NCBI GenBank assembly: GCA_001414345.1
Contig: LLCB01000191.1
Coordinates: 50,914 to 114,913 of the forward strand
Source of the DNA: Hymenoscyphus infarciens
Lineage: Eukaryota > Ascomycota > Leotiomycetes > Helotiales > Helotiaceae
Length of the DNA stretch: 64,000 bases
Direction of reading: 5' to 3'
Position 1 is the stretch's first letter. Every line of letters starts with the position of its first letter. The notes below the pieces were generated by a model that saw only the letters and a program-made list of their open reading frames with translations, had not been told where the DNA came from and did not search any database. A program made the translations under genes and the position numbers. Positions 34,423 to 45,793 of this stretch are shown piece after piece.

Positions 34423-37400
34423 GTTGCCTTGTTGCCTTGTCGCAGTAAGATTTTTGACAATCCGCTGCAAGGCTTTCCGCCTCCTCACTTATAATTTGAA
34501 CGTTTGCCCGTGCCCCCAATAATATCCCAAGACTTCAGACGAACAGACAATTGTGAATGTGATTGGAGTGAGTGCCGGAGGAGAGCGGAGGGGGGTCCCT
34601 TGGGGAGGAAACGCCGACTTTTGCCTGGAGAGTAAACGAACGTGGGAGGGAAAGTTGTAGGAAAGGAATTCTTCGAGAACTAGCAGTGACAGCTGGTATT
34701 AGCAAGCATCAGGAAAAGGATTGTACGGCGAGGAAGAAGGTTGAGGTTTTGACTCTTGAGAAGTGTCTTACCAGTACACGTACTGGGAAAATCAGCCGCA
34801 GTGGGTGGAAGCCGGGCTGCACAGGACAAGATTCAAAGCGCGAGTTTGTTAGGCAGACAGGTAGGTGATCAGCTTAAGTAGAAGCTTCAATGGTGAGAGC
34901 GAAGGGGAAGAGGTTGTAGAACTGGACCGAACCGAGGAGGGGAATATAGGTATGGCAGGGTAACCTCTCCGAACATCCCAATGCAAAGTGGTGGAAGATG
35001 GACGCTGTATGATGAATTGAATGGTGGGCTGGTTTCACCTGACAATTAGCGATCTACCTCCAGCTACCTACGCTATGCTGCTATGCTGCTATGCTGCTAT
35101 GCTGCGTGTAGGTGGTGGACCCTGTCCTGTCAGTCAAGTTGAAGCCTGTAGGAGTAAAAACGGGGCAAGCTCCGCTAGGTACGGTACGATACGGTACGAT
35201 ACGGTACGGTACTCCTACGCCGCGGTTGAGATGCAGTGAGCAATTATGGTGATAGCGGGGTGCGCAATGAGAGCCAATTGCGTCTTCTAGCCTGAAGGCG
35301 TGTTGACGAAGGGGGAATGCAGCAGCTATTGTTCGCTATGCTAGGTAGTAACTAGTGATGCAACAGCTCTGAAGCGGGAATGAAGGGTCCTACTCTACTG
35401 CGGCCCTGCAGCAAGATTGGGTCTACCTTTTACACTGGACCCCAAACGATGCGAGTATCTCCGCCGTACAATATGCCGTGGTCAACTGACAACCTTCGAG
35501 CAAGCTTCTCTGCGTATTCTGTGCCTCGTCCCGCTGTTGTTGCCCTGGGCAGCAGAGAAAGGAGGTCAATCTAATCTGTTAGCGACTTGGATTCTGTCAA
35601 CAGTTAACACGAAAGTAGTACCAAGCAACCGAGTTGTATTTACTTCAAACTAATCTAGCGGCCACAACTTTGAAACCTGCCGGAAGTTTCTTACACAAGG
35701 TTCTCCGCATCATCCGAGCCCGGGAGCCGGCTGGCGGGCGCATTGGGCTCTCTTGGACTTCTTGAGATTGGAATATTATATAAATAATTGGTACTGGGGG
35801 AAGACTCAAGCTTCTCAGTTCTCTTCTATTGTAGACCCTATGAAAAATCGTATACTTCTTCTCTGAAGCTATAAACAGTTGAGGGAACCTGAGAAACATT
35901 TGATCTCATATAAACACTGCGATCTACACCTGATCTACAAGTTCCAGGTTACACTCGGACGTGTTCAACACGCACAGGTTACGCATTTGGGAGATCCGAA
36001 TTTTCTCGTTTCTTGGTAGACACAGCCTCCACGGCATGGCGAGTAGACAGACCACTGGCGCTGCACATTGATGGAGCTGGGGGTTTGTGTGACAAACTCT
36101 GAGAACCTACCAATATTCACAGCCTCGCTTTTTGGCTCCAGACTGATAAGTACCAAATGGTACCAGCTCGCAGTGGACATCAAAAGTGGCAGTAAATAGC
36201 TCGTTGTTCTTACTTCAATTGCCAAACACTCTAGAACAATGGAACTTGATTGTTCTAAAGAACCTAGGTTAATACCTTGAATTACCCTAGATGTTTAGAA
36301 GAATGTTTTAAATTATCCTAAAAAGCTGGAACAACGCCATATTGAGCACAAAGCCGTAAAAACAATCTCTGCCACAACCCATTTTGGCTCGCTTCCAACG
36401 AGTAATGGCGAGCTACACACTTGTTTAGTTCAATTGGCAGCCCGCATACGACGACAGACAGGCGTTAGTGTATTCGTATGTGCTGACCTGGGTATAACAA
36501 TACGAGTATGACTTCCCAAAAGAGTAGGACCCGGCTCAATTGCTGACTGCATCGATACGATAGGTACCGATTTGGAACTCGCTTTGGCGCCGATGAGGCT
36601 CAACGCAAAGTATATCCGCTCGGTCGGGTTTCCGTGGTTCCTAATCTTCTACCAAGAAACATACCGTCATGATATACATCTTCTAACTACAGAGGGACTA
36701 CCCCATAACTTGTAAATGAAGATGCGTCGAAATCATGTCACAAGCGAGAAAGGAGTTACAGGGGCTACGCTACTGTATGGATCGCCCATAACTCCATGAA
36801 CCTTGAACCTCCCGCTCAAAGACAAGCTCAAATCCCCGTGATCGTCTCACACAGATCTCCATCTGCTCTGGTGAAACGGAAGTTTGCAAAGATGGATGAA
36901 CCCCTCATTCCAACTTTCATAATTATCATCATCAATTCGAAGGAGGATATTGATTCACAACGCCACTTGGTGAAATGGTGAGACACTACTGTACGCCTCG
37001 AAATGAGAGGGAAAAAAGTAACTCGTAATTAGCAGACCCACCACTCAGGGACTGCCCTGACCGTGACGCGGCAATCGGTAAAGCACTTGGACCGACTACC
37101 GTCACTAAAATGGTCGGGTCGTCGTGGTGATGGGAGGGCAAGCTTGTTGGTTTAGCAGATTATCAGAAGAGTATTGGTGTTGTGAAGAAAGAAAGGTGTC
37201 ATGTATATTTCACCAAAATATATCTCAACCCTTTTGGTGAAGTAGTTGGAAAAGGAGAGACTACAGCGATGAAGAAAATCAATGGAAGCATGGCGTGCAT
37301 GGGTAAAAATAGACACACCGACCTTGACCCAATCTAGACTAGACCACTTTGCGCGGTGCATAGCCATTGTTGCCTCATATCTGAGGTCCTCAGGAACTGG

Positions 37401-38070
37401 CAAGCTGCTGCTGCTGTCGGAATTCTTCAAGATCTTCTTGAATCTTGAACTTCAACCCAACTCTCGCTCACTTCGAGAACGTGCGAAGCGACTGCTTCCG
37501 TTCGCATATTCTTCCTCGCCGCGTCTGCCATTTATCCCTCGTTTCAAGGCATTTCTACCGCCGTGGCACTCGAATCACAATCGCTTCTTCATTCGCCTTC
37601 CGTCCCGTCCCATTCATCCCTTGACAGCAGCACCACCATCGTTCTTCACCAACTTCATCCCGAAACCCCGTTGACACGACAATCTTAACCAGGACCGAGT
37701 TCTTCACTGAACTACCGATCCTGCATCTTCCTGCATCTCCCTGCGAACACCACTGTCGTGGTTCCTAGATTTCCAGAACCATCCTACCGATTCCTGCATC
37801 AGCCCGGCCGCCTCCTTCGTTCTTGGTCGCTCTTGGTCGTCGTGGTGACAATCCCCGCTTGCGCGGTAACCACAGGGTCCGTTCAACAACAGGCTTTGGC
37901 CTGACAAACAATCACTTTTCCTTCGAGAACACAAGTCTCCAAACATCATAATTGTACGTTTTGTCACACTCAACATCGGGTATCAACATCCATTCAGTAT
38001 CATATTCTCGGTTAGCACAGGGGTCATTCACTAGCTCTGTTGATGCAATTCAACAAGCTACGAAACTGTC
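34423..38070. promoter_or_regulatory. 3.6-kb divergent region between activator and chitin synthase genes
   Basis: Holds both promoters. Seen inside: an 8-bp tandem repeat CTATGCTG (35072-35105), a GGTACGGTAC/GATACGGTAC repeat (35178-35212), and a hairpin repeat at 36220-36340. The stretch 37280-38040 is C/T-rich and probably the long 5' leader of the chitin synthase gene. A 130-codon ATG frame at 37282-37674 lies in that leader but has no family features. No other gene seen. Confidence 0.5.
36220..36340. repeat. Short dispersed hairpin repeat, copy 3
   Basis: AGAACAAT-8 nt-ATTGTTCT (8-bp arms, about 36233-36256) and then TTGAATTACCCTAGATGTTT, like the copies at 19.9 and 22.1 kb. Confidence 0.5.
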
Positions 38071-38140
38071 GTAAGGGTTCAAGTACCAAGCCAAAGGTCA
38101 TTGTTTGGCAGGAGTCTTCTCTAACTATTGCTTCCCTCAG
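38071..38140 (+). other. Probable 5' UTR intron of the chitin synthase gene
   Basis: GTAAGG donor at 38071, CTAAC branch at about 38121, CCTCAG acceptor ending at 38140, five bases before the ATG at 38145. If this is an intron, the earlier ATG at 38043 is not the start of the protein. Confidence 0.65.
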
Positions 38141-38144
38141 AATC

Positions 38145-41100
38145 ATGTCGCTCCCACAAAGACCCAAAGGCAGTGAATACGCCGGCAGAGAGCAGAGACC
38201 TGCGCATCGAAATACTCCCCGTCGAAGACCCACAGACGAGGAAGCCGGATATGTAGTTCCAGCCTCTCCTTCCAGACATGCTCGAGGGCCATCCAAATCC
38301 TCTTTCGCAGACACATTACCCACACCTCTTACGCCGACCGCATCCAGCGAGGGCTTCACGCGTGGACCTGGGACAAAAACGCCAGCTGATGAGATTCATA
38401 GAAAGAGGAGTTTGGTTCGACCAGAGCGTAACAGAATCGACCGAGATCACCCAAATTATCATTACCGACAACATGCTGCAAATATGGACGTTCTGCCTTC
38501 ATCAACTGGCAATGATCCCATCTTGGAGGACCTGGAAACAGAGACTGCTGCGACCGAGGCTTCAGATCTACGAACTTCGAACGAAACGGCATCCGACGTC
38601 ACTCCCCAGAAAAAGAAGAGTCGAAGAGGGCGCGGTGCAGGACCCGAGGATGTGGAAGCATCGGAAAAGGCCGCACTTGGTCCTCGGAAAAGCAAGAAGC
38701 TCACTCGACAGAGGGCACAAAAGATGACAGCAGAGGAGAAGGAGAGGCAAAAACGGGCTGATTTTGTCAAACCACCGAGTCTATGGAACGTTTATTGTGC
38801 AATTGTCACCTTTTGGTGTCCAGATTTCGTACTGAAATGTTTTGGGAAACCAGCAAGAGCGCAACAACGAGCATGGAGAGAAAAGATGGGTCTCATTAGT
38901 ATTATTCTTTCCATCATGGCTTGTGTGGGCTTTCTTACCTTTGGTTTCACTGCCGTGGTCTGCGGTACACCACAGCTTCGACTTCGCGTCAACGATGTTG
39001 GGGGCGGATTCATGATTTTCCACGGAAGTGCATATGATCTTTCCGAATCACACCATCCTGCGGCCAAAGGAATCACGGATAACGCCAACGTATTATATGA
39101 TTTGCCCACCAAGCATGCTGGCCAGGATGGAAGCTTTTTGTTTCAAAACGTCAACGGCAAATGTAAAGGTCTTATTACATTGGCTACCGACTCGGACGTT
39201 CCTACCAACTCGGACGGGGATCTGGCATGGTATTTTCCATGTACAACTTTCAACCAGGATGGCTCAACTGCAGTCAACACTTCTGTCAATAATGACCTCT
39301 ATGCGGGCTACTCGTGCCATACAATCGGCGGTGCTCGTACTTCTTTCTATAGCCTCAAGAGCGCTGGTGACGTCTATTTCAACTGGGAAGATATCAAGAA
39401 CAACTCACGAAACTTGATGGTCTATTCTGGAAACGTACTTGACTTGGATCTACTCAAATGGTTCAATACATCCCAAGTCGCTGTTCCAGCTCGATTTACC
39501 GAGCTCTCGGATCGAAACTCTGCTTCAAATGCCGATGTCCATGGAAGAGACGTTACTCACGCTTTCTCTTCGAGAGAGGATAAGAAGATGGCTCAATGTC
39601 TTGAACAAATCATTAAAGTAGGATCTGTTGATACGGAGACGGTTGGTTGCATTGCCTCCAAGGTCGTACTCTATGTATCTCTTGCGTTCATTCTGGCCAT
39701 TGTTCTTTCAAAGTTTTTCTTAGCATTGTTATTCCAGTGGTTTTTCAGCAGAAAATTCGCTGCCGCCAAAACTTCGCAATCATCCAACAAAAAAAAGAGA
39801 AATCGTCAAATCGAAGATTGGTCAGATGATATCTACCGAGCACCACCCAGGATTCCAGGAGACCCAAGCAGCACCGTTGCTGGATCTGGATCTGCATCTG
39901 ACCGCATGAGCAAGAGAGGAAGCACCTTCTTACCTACCACCTCTCGATTTTCAAGTCCCTATGTCGCCGATAACCGTTTGTCGCGTGTTGGACGCCCTCA
40001 ACCTACCACGATGGCAAGCCAAACCTCAACATCTGCTCTCGTACCACCCAAGGGGATATTCCACCAGGCAAACAACAGCCGTACTAGCTTCCTCCGTCCT
40101 GAATCCGCTGTATTTTCCCCTGGGGAGATGGAAGTCGGTCCAGGTCCAGCAGGGTTTATCCACGAAGCTGTTGTTCCTCAGCCGCCTGCTGATTGGCAAC
40201 CATTTGGATATCCTCTCGCCCATACCATCTGTCTTGTGACCGCCTATTCGGAAGGTGAACTTGGAATTCGTACCACCCTTGATTCCATTGCGATGACTGA
40301 TTACCCGAACAGTCACAAAGTTATCCTTGCTGTCTGTGATGGTATTATTAAAGGCAAAGGCGAGACAATGTCCACCCCAGAAATTCTTCTCAGCATGATG
40401 AAAGACCTCTCAGTACTCCCTGATGAAGTACCAGCATTCTCCTACGTAGCTGTCGCAAGTGGTTCCAAGAGGCACAACATGGCCAAGGTCTACTCTGGAT
40501 TCTACGATTACGGCGCCAATTCCACCATTCCATTGGAGAGGCAGCAACGTGTCCCAATGATGATGGTTGTCAAATGCGGCACACCAGATGAAGCCTCCAA
40601 GAGCAAGCCAGGAAATAGAGGCAAGCGTGACAGTCAAATCATTCTCATGTCTTTCCTACAAAAGGTCATGTTTGATGAGCGTATGACCGAACTTGAATTC
40701 GAAATGTTCAATGGCTTATGGAAAGTCACTGGTATCTCGCCGGATTTCTACGAGACTGTTTTGATGGTTGACGCAGACACAAAAGTCTTCCCTGACAGCT
40801 TGACTCATATGATCTCCGCCATGGTCAAAGATCCCGATGTCATGGGCCTTTGTGGTGAAACCAAAATTGCCAACAAAAGAGACAGCTGGGTTACTGCCAT
40901 TCAAGTTTTCGAGTACTTCATTTCCCATCATCTGTCAAAATCTTTCGAATCCGTCTTCGGTGGTGTCACTTGTCTTCCTGGATGTTTCTGCATGTATCGT
41001 ATCAAGGCTCCAAAGGGAGGGCAAAACTACTGGGTCCCAATCCTCGCCAATCCTGACGTTGTCGAGCACTACTCTGAAAATGTCGTCGATACACTTCACA

Positions 41101-41901
41101 AGAAGAACCTGCTCTTACTAGGAGAAGACCGATACCTGTCAACACTCATGCTTCGAACCTTTCCCAAGCGAAAGCAAATCTTTGTCCCGCAGGCTGTCTG
41201 CAAAACCACTGTTCCAGATGAATTTGGCGTTCTCTTATCTCAAAGGCGTAGATGGATCAACAGCACGGTACACAACCTGATGGAACTTGCCCTTGTTCGA
41301 GATCTTTGTGGAACATTCTGCTTCAGTATGCAATTTGTTGTGGGCATTGAACTCATCGGTACTCTTGTTCTCCCAGCTGCCATCGCCTTTACCTTTTATC
41401 TTGGTAAGTATCATCGATTCAAATTGCCATGTCATATACTAATATATTACAGTCATCATTTCAATCGTCCATCAACCACCTCAAGTCATTCCATTAGTCC
41501 TTCTTGGCTTGATTTTGGGTCTTCCAGCTGTTCTTATCGTTCTCACAGCCCACCGTTGGTCATACGTCGTATGGATGTTCATCTACCTACTCTCCCTCCC
41601 AATTTGGAATTTCGTTCTTCCCACCTACGCGTTCTGGAAATTCGACGACTTTTCTTGGGGAGATACTCGAAAGACTTCGGGCGAGAAGACCAAGAAAGCT
41701 GGCATCGAGTACGAGGGCGAATTCGATAGCTCCAAGATTACCATGAAACGATGGGGAGAGTTTGAGAAGGAACGTCGTCTTAGAACCCAGGCTGCGTGGA
41801 GCGGGTATGGCAGCAAGGAGAATAGCAACCTCGGTACTTGGCCTGCGAATCGGGCCTCGAGTTATGAGGATGAGTACTCTGATATTCCGGTTGAGCGCTA
41901 G
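38145..41901 (+). CDS. Chitin synthase, class IV type (Chs3-like)
   Basis: A plasma-membrane processive GT2 enzyme that adds GlcNAc from UDP-GlcNAc to chitin. Exons 38145-41403 and 41453-41901 (49-nt intron, GTAAGT donor, ACTAAT branch) give 1,235 aa, the usual length of class IV enzymes, with no myosin motor. The N-terminus is basic and disordered ([19 protein letters not shown]). Membrane segments lie at about 210-230, 247-272 and 505-532. The catalytic part includes [12 protein letters not shown] (about 874-885), [12 protein letters not shown] (about 991-1002) and the signature QRRRW (about 1032-1036). C-terminal membrane helices follow from about 1055. The start at 38145 is preferred to 38043 because of the likely leader intron. 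Its activator is encoded head to head at 32254-34422. Confidence 0.95.
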
Positions 41902-42220
41902 TTCTTCGTTTTTGCGTTTGTATTATGGACTTGGGTATTCTCTGCATTGCATTCCAAGGGTTGAATCGAGATCGAAAAACTGGGCGATTTGGGGGCGCAT
42001 GCTTTTCTCTTTCGCTTTGTCGTTTTTGTAATTATTGTATTAGCAGTGTTTGTGGCTGCATTGGATAAGGTGCCTTTTTGCGTCTTCCTTTTTTTTATAG
42101 TAAAGAAGGTGGTTGGTATCCTTGAGATGAGGTTAATGGATGGTCATTTGATTTGAAAAAAAGCTTCGTTTTTGTGTGATGTGGTTGGTTGTAAGTCAGT
42201 CCAGACAGGATAGAGAGAGA
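41902..42220. other. 3' flank of the chitin synthase gene
   Basis: 3' untranslated and intergenic sequence, with no further gene. Confidence 0.45.
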
Positions 42221-42383
42221 CTACAGGGCAGTGCGCTGTAATGCCCTGTAGTGTTCCCTGAAGTCCCTGAAGAACTCTGATCCGCCTCACCTCCCTGTAA
42301 AGAGGTGTGGATGCCTTGGAGCCTACGAAGCCATAGGGGTGAGCGAGCCCATGGGACAGCATCTGGTGCCTGAGCTACAGGGG
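42221..42383. repeat. Dispersed repeat with CTACAGGG inverted termini
   Basis: CTACAGGGC (42221-42229) pairs with GCCCTGTAG (42243-42251); GCCCTGTAG also pairs with CTACAGGGG at 42375-42383. The interior GTAAAGAGGTGT...GAAGCCATAGGGGTGA is shared with 22310-22436. It is small, non-coding and MITE-like. Confidence 0.55.
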
Positions 42384-42589
42384 GGTTGTGCTAGAATGCA
42401 TTGAGGCTTTAGGGCCTTCATTATTAGAGGGATGATTGTGGAGTGTTAGGTCTCTAGACTTTTCGATACTATGCGTCTTTCAGTGGAGAATTTGAGGGGA
42501 AGGACGGGAGAGGAGAGGAGGGGATGTTTTGATAGAGGCTTGGGTGTAAGAGATCTATCTACTCGTATCCTCTGAGATATTAGATTACA

Positions 42590-42840
42590 TATATATATTT
42601 TTTATTTATTTGAAATTCTAGTAGTCTAGTAGTCTAGTCTAGTCGTCTAGTATAAAAATAAATAAAATACTATAAAGAGAACTTATAAGGAAGAGTTTTT
42701 TTTCTTAGTATTGTTTTGTTTTGTTTTGTTTAATTTAACTTAATTTAATTTATTTTGTTTTATTTTATTTTATTTTATTTTATTTTATTTTAGTTTAATT
42801 TAATTTAATTTGATTTAAGTTCTTATATTATATAAAGTAG
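42590..42840. repeat. TTTTA/TTTTG/TTTAA pentamer low-complexity tract
   Basis: Runs of TTTTG, TTTAA and TTTTA pentamers (about 42705-42825), preceded by TAGTCTAG repeats (about 42620-42650). This is the edge of a RIP-affected AT-rich zone. Confidence 0.85.
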
Positions 42841-42864
42841 TTTATTAAACAGTAGTTTATTATA

Positions 42865-43453
42865 TCTCTTCAGTTATCCTTACACCCTACGTGATTTAGT
42901 AGAACGCGGTTCTAACCTTATATTTCCAGCTCTAACGCGACTAAATATTTATCTTATTCTTTAAACTCTACTAAAGTATATAACAATATAGAAATTAAAT
43001 AATGATTTACCTATAATCTTATATTTAAAAACCTCTACTAAAAAAATCATCATTTCAACATAAGTTAGCCTATAATACAAGCATATAAGCTAAGTTTCTC
43101 TTACCTACTCCTACTACTTCTATCACTTCTACTACTTCCACCGCCTCTTTTATACTCTTTTATCCTTCTTTTTAATTAATATGCCTCCTCTAGGATAGCG
43201 TAAGGCTAATACTACTCCTAGTACGAAAAAGTCTACTAAAAAAGTCCTTAAAAAGAAGGCCTCTCAAGTATACTCTATAGACGTGTTTCTTACTTTAATT
43301 CAGATTTTAATATCTTAGCACTCCTAAACTAGTTTAGTAGCATTATAGTTCGAAGCTACCTAGATTTTAGTCTAAAACTACCTTAAATAAGAGTAGTTTT
43401 AAACCGGACTACTAAACGCGTCTATACGTAGGGTATAAGAATAACTGAAGAGA
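42865..43453. mobile_element. 589-bp TIR element with TA duplication, carrying an ORF stub
   Basis: The left end TCTCTTCAGTTATCCTTACA (42865 on) is matched inverted by the right end (to 43453), with about 28 of 30 bp equal and the differences being C-to-T type. TA lies on both sides (42863-42864, 43454-43455), as in Tc1/mariner/Fot1 elements. The inside has an ATG at 43184 followed by MPPLG-stop-RKANT and Lys-rich residues, perhaps the start of a lost transposase or captured gene. The element is flanked outside by AGTAGTTTATTA words on both sides. Confidence 0.8.
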
Positions 43454-43455
43454 TA

Positions 43456-44950
43456 GTAGTTTATTAAATAGTAGTTTATTAAATACACATTTATTAGGTT
43501 TAAGTTGATTATTTTAAACGCTTATAGAATATTGTTTTTGGATTTTATATTGTTTTTAAGTTATATATTATTAAGGTATACGAGGAATTTTAGTAGACTA
43601 TAGTTTCTTCTAAGTGGAATTTGGTTATATGATTTTTAGGAGAATATATAGCTTATTATTATTCTTTTAGAACTTGTCTTTAGAGAGTGTTTAAGAGAGA
43701 GAGAGAGAGAGAGTAGGTTATAGAGACGAAAATTTTAGAGATAAGAGTATTAAATTTAAGAAGAAAGATTATATTAAAAGTCTATAGTAAATAGAAGTCT
43801 ATTCGTTACGTAGCTACTAGCGATATTCTAGGTATAAATAGTAATAATAGCTTAGGCTATACTTAGTACTTAGAGTAGACTTCCGATAGCTAACTTTGTA
43901 ATAGATTCTAAGAAGTTTTAGAATATCTAATTACTTGATTCTCTCTTAGCTTTTTAGCTTAAGATTATAGCTTTAGTATACTTCTCTTAAGTTAGAAGTA
44001 ATAAGTAGTTAGAGAATAAAAAAGAAGAGAATTCTTAGTAGTAGAAAGCGAACGTATCTAAATTTCTCTAATAGAGATATTCTTACGTAAAAATAGAAGG
44101 TTAATATATCTTAGACTATTGGTTTTATTTGAATTAAGAAAGTATAGCTCTTCTAGTATAATATAGGTTAGTATCTATTCTATTATAGAAGTAAGTCTAG
44201 AGCAAAGTCGTTCTTTAAAATCTCTATTCTTTTCTTAAACTAGTTATAATAGTTTATAAATAGTATTATAACTTATACTTACTAGCTAGAAAGAAGTACT
44301 ATATCTAATTATCTCTCTTCTATATTACTTCTTAATTTAAAGTAAGTATAATAAAAGTAAACTAAAAAATAGATAATTCTTAAAAAAACTCATTTTTTTT
44401 AAAAAAAAAATTATAATCTCTATAAAGTCGATAAGCTATACTAAGACCTTATAAAAATCAAGACAGATATTAAATTATCTATTTTTATTCTATAAAGTTT
44501 ATAGAGTATAAGAGAAGATATAAGTCTCTTCTTTCCTATTCTTATAAATTATATATTATATACTATTATTAATTAAAAGGTAAAAGAGTACTTAAAAAGA
44601 AGAGAGATCAAGGAATTTCTTAAAAAGCTTAGATTATAAAAAAAGTGAGCAAATTCAAGCTTAACTAGTAACTTACTATAGTAAAAATCTCTCTAGTTAA
44701 AGATCCGAGGACTTACTATTATAGAAATTATAATAATCTCAAGTCTAACGTCTATAGATTCCTCTAACTCCTACGATTTAACAAGCTTCTCTTAAGATAG
44801 AAACTCTATCCTTCTTTAACCCTCTATTTTTTCTTCTCGATTTACGAATAGAAAGACCTTCTGTTAAGTTTTAGATAATGACGGCTTGATTTGTAAGTTC
44901 TTTATTAACTTCTAAATCGACTTGACTATATTCTACCTTGAACGAAAACA
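43456..44950. other. RIP-mutated AT-rich tract without readable gene
   Basis: CpA and TpG are nearly absent and all frames are broken. A (GA)n run lies at 43694-43714. The tract is probably decayed transposon or gene sequence; the minus strand at 44960 seems to continue into it. Confidence 0.5.
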
Positions 44951-44956
44951 GAGGTC

Positions 44957-45410
44957 TTACTACTTTGGATATAGACCAAGTGCGAATTCTCTGTTTTCGT
45001 AGGTTCTCTCATCGTAGCAAGTAATGCTGCACAAACTGACGACGTTAAACTCGCTTAAAGTGCTGGAGCAACTGTTTTTATGCAAACATCTGAGAGACAT
45101 GACAGAGGATCTAGCTTCAGTAGACGGCTTCTTACCTCCCATGGTCTTGCCTGCGTGTTTGGCGGCTGAAATTCGAGTCTATTGTCTGGTAAGAATACGC
45201 TTTGATGGCGATTCGTCGTCTTCGTTGTTATCATCCTCGCCTGCATTAGTATAGGCAACCTTTAGAGTGCAGACAATGCTTGGACGGCTTTTTCTCTTCG
45301 ATGACTGGGACTTTGTGGTTGCTTCGTGTCTTCTTCTCGTGTTTGGGGCTCTTCCGTTACAGGTGGGAGTGCTACCGCCAGCTCCTCGGTCGTCTGTAAA
45401 CCGTGTCTAA
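44957..45410 (-). pseudogene. Decayed minus-strand coding remnant, unidentified
   Basis: On the minus strand one frame reads about 145 codons with a single TAG near 45181. Before it come basic and then acidic residues (SKRKSRPSIVCTLKVAYTN, GEDDNNEDDESPSKRILTR), after it AAKHAGKTMGGKKPSTEARS and NSCSSTLSEFNVVSLCSITC. The TAG follows CAA, where CAG would restore Gln, so it looks like a RIP change. The frame then ends at the AT-rich tract. It may be an N-terminal piece of a nuclear or gag-like protein; I do not recognise it and coding status is uncertain. Confidence 0.3.
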
Positions 45411-45793
45411 CAATGTCTCGACTAAGACGATTTTGCCAACCGCGTTAGCTGTCAACTTCTTATTAATTTTTCTTCTTTCTGCTTTAGAAGAAATAAGGAC
45501 AATCTAACTGTTGGAACAATTTGAGTGGCAGTGAATAGATACTGATTTACGATCTAATAAAGAGAATACTGGGTGAATCTAGCGCGCGGGAATTATAAAA
45601 GTGCCCAAAGGAACACCAGGTGCTAGACTATGTTAACTCCACGCTAGGATGCAAGCGTACAACGTGTCAATAAGTTGTCTTTCTACCCCTCTCATCTCGT
45701 AAAGCCAAAACAACCAAACATCTTCCCCATCACGATAAACATCAAGAATTCAGTCCCCTAACCCACCTCTCTCCTTCGACGCTACTCGACAAG
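45411..45793. other. Upstream region of the beta-propeller gene
   Basis: Intergenic, with C/T-rich leader sequence at 45700-45790. No other feature seen. Confidence 0.4.

Noticed and set aside
34423..34488. N-terminal extension MRRRKALQRIVKNL of the Sel1-repeat protein
   Set aside because: The upstream frame has no ATG (it opens at GTG), so the start at 34422 is used.
35021..35653. Short frames around 35.0-35.6 kb
   Set aside because: Built partly on CTATGCTG and GGTACGGTAC repeats; no protein features.
36980..37110. GC-rich stem-like sequence considered as a tRNA
   Set aside because: Stems do not fit a cloverleaf and no T-loop GGTTCRA box is present.
37282..37674. 130-codon frame upstream of chitin synthase
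   Set aside because: Lies in the C/T-rich 5' leader, no family features; at most an upstream frame.
38043..38144. Longer N-terminus for chitin synthase from ATG 38043
   Set aside because: A good donor (38071), branch and acceptor (38140) make this leader an intron; the start at 38145 fits class IV enzymes better.
45024..45254. Plus-strand 76-codon frame (MLHKLTTLNSLKVL)
   Set aside because: Overlaps the minus-strand remnant, which has the more protein-like composition; neither is certain.
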